64,000 nt of DNA from Neobacillus pocheonensis (GTDB lineage Bacteria > Bacillota > Bacilli > Bacillales > Cytobacillaceae). Where the stretch lies: assembly GCA_023702235.1 (NCBI GenBank), contig JAMQCR010000001.1, forward strand, positions 2,356,001-2,420,000, given 5' to 3'. Position numbers and translations under genes: made by a program. Below the pieces are notes generated by a model. That model made no database searches. It was not told the DNA's origin and saw nothing but the letters and a program-made list of their open reading frames with translations. Position 1 is the stretch's first letter; every line of letters starts with the position of its first letter. Shown here piece by piece: positions 59,720-64,000 of this stretch.

Positions 59720-60203
59720 TCATCACTTAAATTTAAACGAATGGTTTGTACTTGCCTTGATTATCGGCGGCTTTAGTGTGATTTACTATCTTCCCAAATT
59801 TTTTCCGATTATCACCATGATTTACGGTCTCCTAGTAGGTCCATTTCTTGGCCTTGTTTTTGACCATTCCCTAGCGGTGCCACCAGTAGACCTATACGAT
59901 GTGGGGGATGATTCAAAGTACGAGTTATTTGATTTGTTGTCTTATATGATGTATTCCCCTTTTGGCTATCTTTTCATTTATTTTTATGAAAAGTTTCATT
60001 TAAAAGGGCTTATGAATGTATTGTATATTCTATTTTGGACCATATTGTCAATTGCACTTGAATGGGTTTGTGTGGAGGTAGGAGTCTTTCATTACAAAAA
60101 TGGTTATAGGCTTGCTTATTCGATTCCTGTTTATTTATTTATACTAAGCGAACACTTGTTTGTGTTTCAATATTTCTTTAGGAAGCTTCACCAGCGCTCC
60201 TGA
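59700..60203 (+). CDS. Hypothetical membrane protein
   Basis: 167 residues, GTG start 7 bases after AAAGG. Four to five hydrophobic helices, with an acidic extracytoplasmic loop (DLYDVGDDSKYELFD) and a C-terminal FHYKNGYRLAYSIPVYLFI. Somewhat like CBO0543-family proteins, but I am not certain. Coupled to the preceding gene. Confidence 0.6.
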   Translation: MIYLIYDHHLNLNEWFVLALIIGGFSVIYYLPKFFPIITMIYGLLVGPFLGLVFDHSLAVPPVDLYDVGDDSKYELFDLLSYMMYSPFGYLFIYFYEKFHLKGLMNVLYILFWTILSIALEWVCVEVGVFHYKNGYRLAYSIPVYLFILSEHLFVFQYFFRKLHQRS

Positions 60204-60217
60204 ATTTAATTTGTTGA

Positions 60218-60556
60218 TTAGGCGTGCCTAGGTGCCCACAACATCACGGCAATACCTACTACACAAATGATTGCTCCTAACCAGTCATAATAGTCAGGTG
60301 TTTTTTTATCGACTCCCCAGCTCCATAGGACTGCGAGTATGATAAATATACCACCATAGGCAGCATAGACTCTTCCGAATGATGGAAAGCTTTGTAAGGT
60401 CGGGACAACCCCATAAATCACCAAAATGATACTTCCAAGAATGCCATACCAAAAAGGTTTACCTTCACGAAGCCAAAGCCACACCATATACCCGCCGCCA
60501 ATTTCTGCAAGACCCGCCAAAATAAATAGTAGAATAGCTTTAAACATTATCATCAC
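60218..60556 (-). CDS. YnfA family (UPF0060) membrane protein
   Basis: 112 residues, four helices, fold related to small multidrug resistance proteins. Signatures: [34 protein letters not shown], and [16 protein letters not shown]. Transport role unproven. Stands alone. Confidence 0.93.
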   Translation of the reverse strand: MMIMFKAILLFILAGLAEIGGGYMVWLWLREGKPFWYGILGSIILVIYGVVPTLQSFPSFGRVYAAYGGIFIILAVLWSWGVDKKTPDYYDWLGAIICVVGIAVMLWAPRHA

Positions 60557-60626
60557 TCTCTAAAAGATTATTTTACTGTCCATACCACAAGGACATTTAA
60601 TCACTCGTGTCCACGAACGATGGCTG

Positions 60627-60788
60627 TCACCGAATTAGTTTTTTTATGTTATCTTTTGGGTCCCAGCAATTGAATTTATAAGTGGTTTTGGTTTCGTAGC
60701 CTAAACGATTGCAATAGTAGAACATTCCGTCCGGTTTTTTCTTGACTGCAAAGTGTTTACATGTTGCACAGCAATGGTAATCTTTCAT
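60627..60788 (-). CDS. Small Cys-rich protein, putative metal-binding
   Basis: 53 residues, too short for common ORF cut-offs. ATG 60788 lies 6 bases after GGGGG. It contains Cys 6, 7, 10, 26 and 41. The arrangement CCxxC ... YYCNRLGYET ... FNCWDP looks like a small zinc- or iron-binding fold. No signal peptide or membrane segment. The codon pattern and clean start make it a real gene; function unknown. Confidence 0.65.
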   Translation of the reverse strand: MKDYHCCATCKHFAVKKKPDGMFYYCNRLGYETKTTYKFNCWDPKDNIKKLIR

Positions 60789-60838
60789 CGCAATCCCCCA
60801 CTTCTACTTTCTTAAACTATTAAACATTCTTTCATAGA

Positions 60839-60949
60839 TTGTTCATATTTTTTCGTTAAGATATAAATAGGTTCAGACGAACCTCACATCTCCCCCTTTT
60901 AATATAGAGTTTGTTTATGTACCCAGTATTTTGCTGGGTATTTTTTTTG
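60839..60949 (+). ncRNA. Candidate small RNA with promoter and terminator
   Basis: TTGTTC (60839-60844), a 17-base spacer and TATAAA (60862-60867) form a promoter. It is followed by a short hairpin AGGTTCagacGAACCT (60869-60884), a C-rich stretch TCTCCCCC (60889-60896), and a perfect terminator TACCCAG/CTGGGTA with eight T (60920-60948). No ORF lies between, and no + strand gene needs this terminator. The predicted transcript is about 75-80 bases. A run of C can pair with Shine-Dalgarno sequences, as in RsaE/RoxS-type sRNAs. Confidence 0.55.
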
Positions 60950-60958
60950 TCATTCAAC

Positions 60959-61564
60959 TTAAAGGGAAAATAGAAGGTAAATCGCGGTACCCCACATGAT
61001 GAAAGCGGAAATTTTGTTCAAAATCAGCACAAAACGTCCCGTTTGATCTAATTTTCCGATTAAGCGCCCAGCAATCGATAGGCCAAAAAACCAAATCCAC
61101 GATACTAGGATACAGGCAAACATAAAGGCAATCTTTTCCGTACCAGAATAGGCTAAGGCGCTTGTTCCTATGACCCCAATTGTATCCATGATGGCATGGG
61201 GATTTAATAATGAAACGGAAGCAGCGAAGGCAATTAGCTTCCGTGGTGGAAAAGATTCCAGGTTTGCGGACCTCTCACTCGGTTTACTTTTCCAGGTGGT
61301 GTAGCCCATGAAGCTTAAAAATAAGATTCCCACCGTGACAAGTATAATTTTTATCCAGGGGATACCAAAAACAATGGTCGATACACCCAAAACAGTTAGG
61401 GAAATAAGCAGCGTATCACAGATGGAAGCAGTCAATACAACAGGAAGGACGAAAACCCATCGAGGTTGAAGTGCTCCTTGATTAAAGACAAAAACATTTT
61501 GAACTCCTAAGGGCAGAATTAGCCCGAATGCTAAAATAAATCCATGTAAAGCTGCACTAATCAT
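60959..61564 (-). CDS. LysE/ArgO-family amino acid exporter
   Basis: 201 residues, six helices. The N-terminal GFILAFGLILPLGVQNVFVFNQG and the SICDTLLI and LLNPHAIMDTIGVIGT segments match the LysE/ArgO subgroup that exports basic amino acids. ATG follows GGAG. Confidence 0.88.
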   Translation of the reverse strand: MISAALHGFILAFGLILPLGVQNVFVFNQGALQPRWVFVLPVVLTASICDTLLISLTVLGVSTIVFGIPWIKIILVTVGILFLSFMGYTTWKSKPSERSANLESFPPRKLIAFAASVSLLNPHAIMDTIGVIGTSALAYSGTEKIAFMFACILVSWIWFFGLSIAGRLIGKLDQTGRFVLILNKISAFIMWGTAIYLLFSL

Positions 61565-61702
61565 CTCTAGTTCTCCTAAACTTTTCTCTCATTAAAATCT
61601 CAGTATTTCGATCACTTTATATGCAAACATTCCTTTCCTGTGTATACTTCTCTTCAACCCTGTCAATAACGATAGCAAATCACAAAGATAGGGAGTTTTA
61701 TC

Positions 61703-62044
61703 ATGAACGGAATTTACTTTATCAATGAACGGATTAATCTGAATGGTTTATCAAAGGAAGAAAGTTTTTCTATCCAACAACATTCCATCTTAAAATACAT
61801 TCAAGATCGGAATATCCATGTTGAACGTCTCAATCCGTACCAATTAAATGACTATTACACCATCCCACATGCACTTTTATACGATTTAAAAAAGGCAAAA
61901 GTACAAATCGATTGTTTCCTTTTCCACTCCTCGGACGTAATGGAGGATTTTATTTATACCTATCCGGCAAAATGGCTTATTATAAAAAGCTTTTTTCGAG
62001 AAGTTATTACATTAAATGATTTAAATGTAAGCAGAGTGGTCTAA
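61703..62044 (+). CDS. Conserved hypothetical protein
   Basis: 113 residues, soluble, mixed alpha/beta. ATG follows GGGAG at 7 bases. It begins MNGIYFINERINLNGLSKEES; a stretch ILKYIQDRNIHVERLNPYQL vaguely recalls the catalytic-domain start of serine recombinases, but the catalytic Ser and Arg are not visible. Function unknown. Its stop overlaps the convergent TVP38-family stop by four bases. Confidence 0.6.
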   Translation: MNGIYFINERINLNGLSKEESFSIQQHSILKYIQDRNIHVERLNPYQLNDYYTIPHALLYDLKKAKVQIDCFLFHSSDVMEDFIYTYPAKWLIIKSFFREVITLNDLNVSRVV

Positions 62045-62676
62045 CTACTTGTTTTGGACATTCTTCGATAAACGATGACAAAATTAATAAGGAAGACAAT
62101 GACTATATAGATGCCGTATAATCCGACAGAATAAAGCTTGTTGCTGCTAAAGGACGACCCAACATAGGATAAAAGAAGAATATTTGGGATTTTCCCAATG
62201 GCAGATGCGCTAAAGAATGTCAACCATCTGACCTTACTTAAACCACAGATTGTATTCACAACTGGTGCCGGAATCACAGGGATTAATCGCGAGGTAATAA
62301 TCGCGACAAAAGAATTTCGGTTGAAAAAGCTCTCGTACTCCCGGACCTTCGGATATTTCAGCAATTTTTCCCTGGCGAAATCGCGAAACCCATATCTGCT
62401 CAAAAAGAAGAAAGCCATCGTTCCCACCATCGCTCCTGTTAAAGAGATAATCGCCCCATGGGTTATGCCAAATACGGCCCCAATGATACCTGCTAGAACC
62501 GTAAACGGAATGATAGGGAAAAAAACGCAGATCGCTACGAGTAGCATACTAATGAATATTGATAGGGTACCGCCTTCTTTTATAATGTGTAATAGTTCAT
62601 CCTTTTGGATGAATCCAATGACAATAATCAATACTAAAATACCTATACTTGCGATTCTTTTAATCATCGTGTTCAC
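62041..62676 (-). CDS. TVP38/TMEM64 family membrane protein
   Basis: 211 residues, about five helices. SNARE-associated/DedA-like domain: VLAGIIGAVFGITHGAIISLTGAMVG, then FFNRNSFVAIITSRLIPVIPAPVVN and FFSASAIGKIPNILLLSYVG. The family includes membrane proteins linked to lipid and cofactor transport; the role here is unknown. GTG 62676 or ATG 62667 is the start. Confidence 0.9.
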   Translation of the reverse strand: MNTMIKRIASIGILVLIIVIGFIQKDELLHIIKEGGTLSIFISMLLVAICVFFPIIPFTVLAGIIGAVFGITHGAIISLTGAMVGTMAFFFLSRYGFRDFAREKLLKYPKVREYESFFNRNSFVAIITSRLIPVIPAPVVNTICGLSKVRWLTFFSASAIGKIPNILLLSYVGSSFSSNKLYSVGLYGIYIVIVFLINFVIVYRRMSKTSS

Positions 62677-62784
62677 CGTTCATTCTTTTTTTGTTTTAGT
62701 ATATCCATAATACTACATTATTAAAATAAAAATAGGGAATTCTCTCCTGAAAAACTCATCATAAAACTGGAACGAAAATGAACG

Positions 62785-62817
62785 AAAAAAATCCGTCTTA
62801 GAAGAACGGATTTTTTC
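62785..62817. terminator. Terminator after the LysM-NlpC/P60 gene
   Basis: Stem AAAAAATCCGT/ACGGATTTTTT, 9-base loop; A-run and T-run on both sides. Confidence 0.88.
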
Positions 62818-62855
62818 ATCAAAGTTGAAATGGAAACTATATGTCTATTTTTCTA

Positions 62856-63440
62856 TTAAAAAGCTGTTCTTGCACCTAAATAGATGGGCTTCCAATAAGA
62901 GGTTGTTATGTCGGCGATTGTGATGCCCTTGGAACCAGCATGAATGAATTGGTTATTGCCTAGATAAATTCCTACATGTGAAACTCCTGTAGTATTTGTA
63001 TTAAAAAATACAAGGTCGCCAGGTTTCGGGCTGCTGATTGGAGTCAAGCCTGCCCATTGTGTTGAGGTGGTTCTTGGAATGGACACACCTACTTTAGCGT
63101 AAACGTATTCTGTAAATCCGCTGCAGTCAAAGCCAGCTGGAGTACTGCCGCCCCATAGGTATGGTGTCCCTATGTATTTTTTAGCCTCTGTAATGATTGC
63201 TTGTCCCTTAATAGATTGAGGTGATACCAATGATAGTTTCTGATTTACATAGATGGTATTGCTTGTAAGGTGGTTCCATTGCTTTAAGTCAGTGATGGAT
63301 ATATTGTTCGTTTGCGAGATTTTCCAAAGGGTGTCCCCAGATTGGACAGAGTAAGTTGTTACTTGTGCACTTGCTTGTGCACCAAATGGAGTAAACAAGA
63401 TACCAGCAGTTGCGGCAGCTGTTAGTAGATGTTTTTTCAT
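62856..63440 (-). CDS. LysM-NlpC/P60 cell-wall endopeptidase
   Basis: 194 residues. Signal peptide (about 1-25, cut near QASA), one LysM domain (SVQSGDTLWKISQTNNIS, about 30-75) and an NlpC/P60 domain with catalytic Cys in GFDCSGFTEYV, His in GVSHVGIYLG and a second polar His in FIHAG. It cuts gamma-D-Glu-meso-DAP bonds in peptidoglycan (LytE/CwlS type). ATG follows AAAGGAG. WalR-like boxes lie about 210-300 bases upstream. Confidence 0.95.
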   Translation of the reverse strand: MKKHLLTAAATAGILFTPFGAQASAQVTTYSVQSGDTLWKISQTNNISITDLKQWNHLTSNTIYVNQKLSLVSPQSIKGQAIITEAKKYIGTPYLWGGSTPAGFDCSGFTEYVYAKVGVSIPRTTSTQWAGLTPISSPKPGDLVFFNTNTTGVSHVGIYLGNNQFIHAGSKGITIADITTSYWKPIYLGARTAF

Positions 63441-63653
63441 TGAAGAGCTCCTTTAATATCGTGGTTGTACTTTCATCATAATGGAGTTTGCCCTATGATA
63501 AAAACCTATAAAATGTGGGTACAGTGGGAGTTTATCCCTATCGTTGCAATGTAAGCCCTTTATGTAACAAACAATAGAAAAGGTACCAGCCCTTGTAATA
63601 AAAGGGAAACTTGAGTATGATTCTGACAATTTAATGGTAGTTTGAAATATTCC

Positions 63654-63738
63654 TGTAATACAATTGTAATAGTTACTCGTTAAGCAGTTTTTTCCAAATC
63701 AATGAGAAACCTTGAAAGCAATGTAGAAAAATTGTAAC
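63654..63738 (+). promoter_or_regulatory. Two WalR-like boxes upstream of the NlpC/P60 gene
   Basis: TGTAAT-N5-TGTAAT (63654-63670) fits the WalR consensus TGTWAH-N5-TGTWAH exactly; TGTAGA-N5-TGTAAC (63722-63738) has one mismatch. Both are on the + strand, opposite to the NlpC/P60 gene. They lie in the 468-base gap 63441-63908, where I found no other element. Confidence 0.45.
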
Positions 63739-63867
63739 AAACCTTCCATGCACGGTTGGCTGACAAATTTATAATGAACCTATAGAAACAAGTTTTATAT
63801 TTCACTAGCAATGCGGACTAAAGAAACCGTATCAACCGTTTAAATCACTTTCCCTTCTATTTTAATC

Positions 63868-63907
63868 AAAATAAAGAGGCATTCCGATTATATGGAATGC
63901 CTCCTTT
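63868..63907 (-). terminator. Terminator after the YetF-like gene
   Basis: Minus strand: stem GGAGGCATTCC/GGAATGCCTC, then TTTATTTTG. Confidence 0.88.
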
Positions 63908-63908
63908 G

Positions 63909-64000
63909 TTAATGAAGTCGCTGAGCTGATCGTTTATCAATGTACAATGAACCATCCTTTTGCAATTCAGCGTAAAAGACTTCTGAAAGATTGGTACCCG
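63909..64000 (-). CDS. YetF/DUF421-family protein, C-terminal end only
   Basis: The last 29 residues are visible (NLSEVFYAELQKDGSLYIDK, then RSAQRLH). The FYAELQKDGSLYIDK segment resembles the C-terminal cytoplasmic domain of YetF-like membrane proteins. The rest lies beyond the right edge, so the call is tentative. Confidence 0.55.
   Translation of the reverse strand, partial: GTNLSEVFYAELQKDGSLYIDKRSAQRLH

Noticed and set aside
61703..62044. Serine recombinase fragment
   Set aside because: Only a vague similarity around ILKYIQDRNI; the catalytic Ser and Arg residues are absent and the gene has an intact start and stop.
63441..63863. c-di-AMP (ydaO) riboswitch before the NlpC/P60 gene
   Set aside because: Such riboswitches often precede wall hydrolases, but none of the conserved strands (for example the GGGGGAACC and GACAGCTAACCTCG-like blocks) is present.

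Overview
The window comes from an endospore-forming member of the Bacillaceae (low G+C, strong AGGAGG ribosome binding sites, many Rho-independent terminators). Evidence for this includes a GerA-type germination operon, a sporulation-type PAS histidine kinase, a CotA-like multicopper oxidase, a qox quinol oxidase operon, and TPP, cobalamin and FMN riboswitches. I saw no rRNA, tRNA, CRISPR array, insertion sequence or prophage block.

Layout. 0-9 kb: sensor kinase, germination operon gerXA-gerXC-gerXB with a divergent two-TM protein that may be its D subunit, an aldo/keto reductase and an MFS exporter. 8-11 kb: thiM-thiD-thiE under a TPP riboswitch, and a lone LC3-type holin. 11-13.5 kb: class A PBP. 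13.5-19.6 kb: a cobalamin-riboswitch operon coding for a wall-anchored protein built like a rearranged intrinsic factor/transcobalamin, a lipoprotein with the same beta domain, and an ECF transporter (T, fused AA, S). 19.7-22.5 kb: ribE-ribBA-ribH under an FMN riboswitch, without ribD. 22.5-28 kb: effector-binding protein, membrane protein, catalase with a PerR-like operator, YwbE, cold-shock protein, HAD phosphatase and an IscA-like protein. 28-32.3 kb: qoxABCD with a Rex-like operator at the promoter. 32.4-47 kb: envelope and lipid genes: AbrB-type membrane protein, pssA, PAP2, GtrA, GT2, two YkoS-like paralogues, polysaccharide deacetylase, GT28, BcrC, a two-component system and an ArnT-like transferase. 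47-58 kb: M32 carboxypeptidase, class B PBP, a molybdenum hydroxylase operon and the multicopper oxidase. 58-64 kb: small membrane proteins, exporters, a candidate sRNA, TVP38-family and LysM-NlpC/P60 proteins, and the end of a YetF-like gene.

Two points matter most. First, 17 genes, including ones the cell should need, are broken by about 27 frame switches. At least 18 of these lie on a GGCC, or on a sequence that becomes GGCC when the frame is restored. This looks like a read-error signature of methylated GGCC rather than gene decay, so the broken genes are annotated as probably intact in the cell. Second, once its single frameshift is repaired, the cobalamin operon encodes a surface capture protein with signal peptide, two transcobalamin-type beta domains, an alpha/alpha barrel and an LPNTA sorting signal. 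That suggests a Gram-positive surface-to-ECF relay for vitamin B12.
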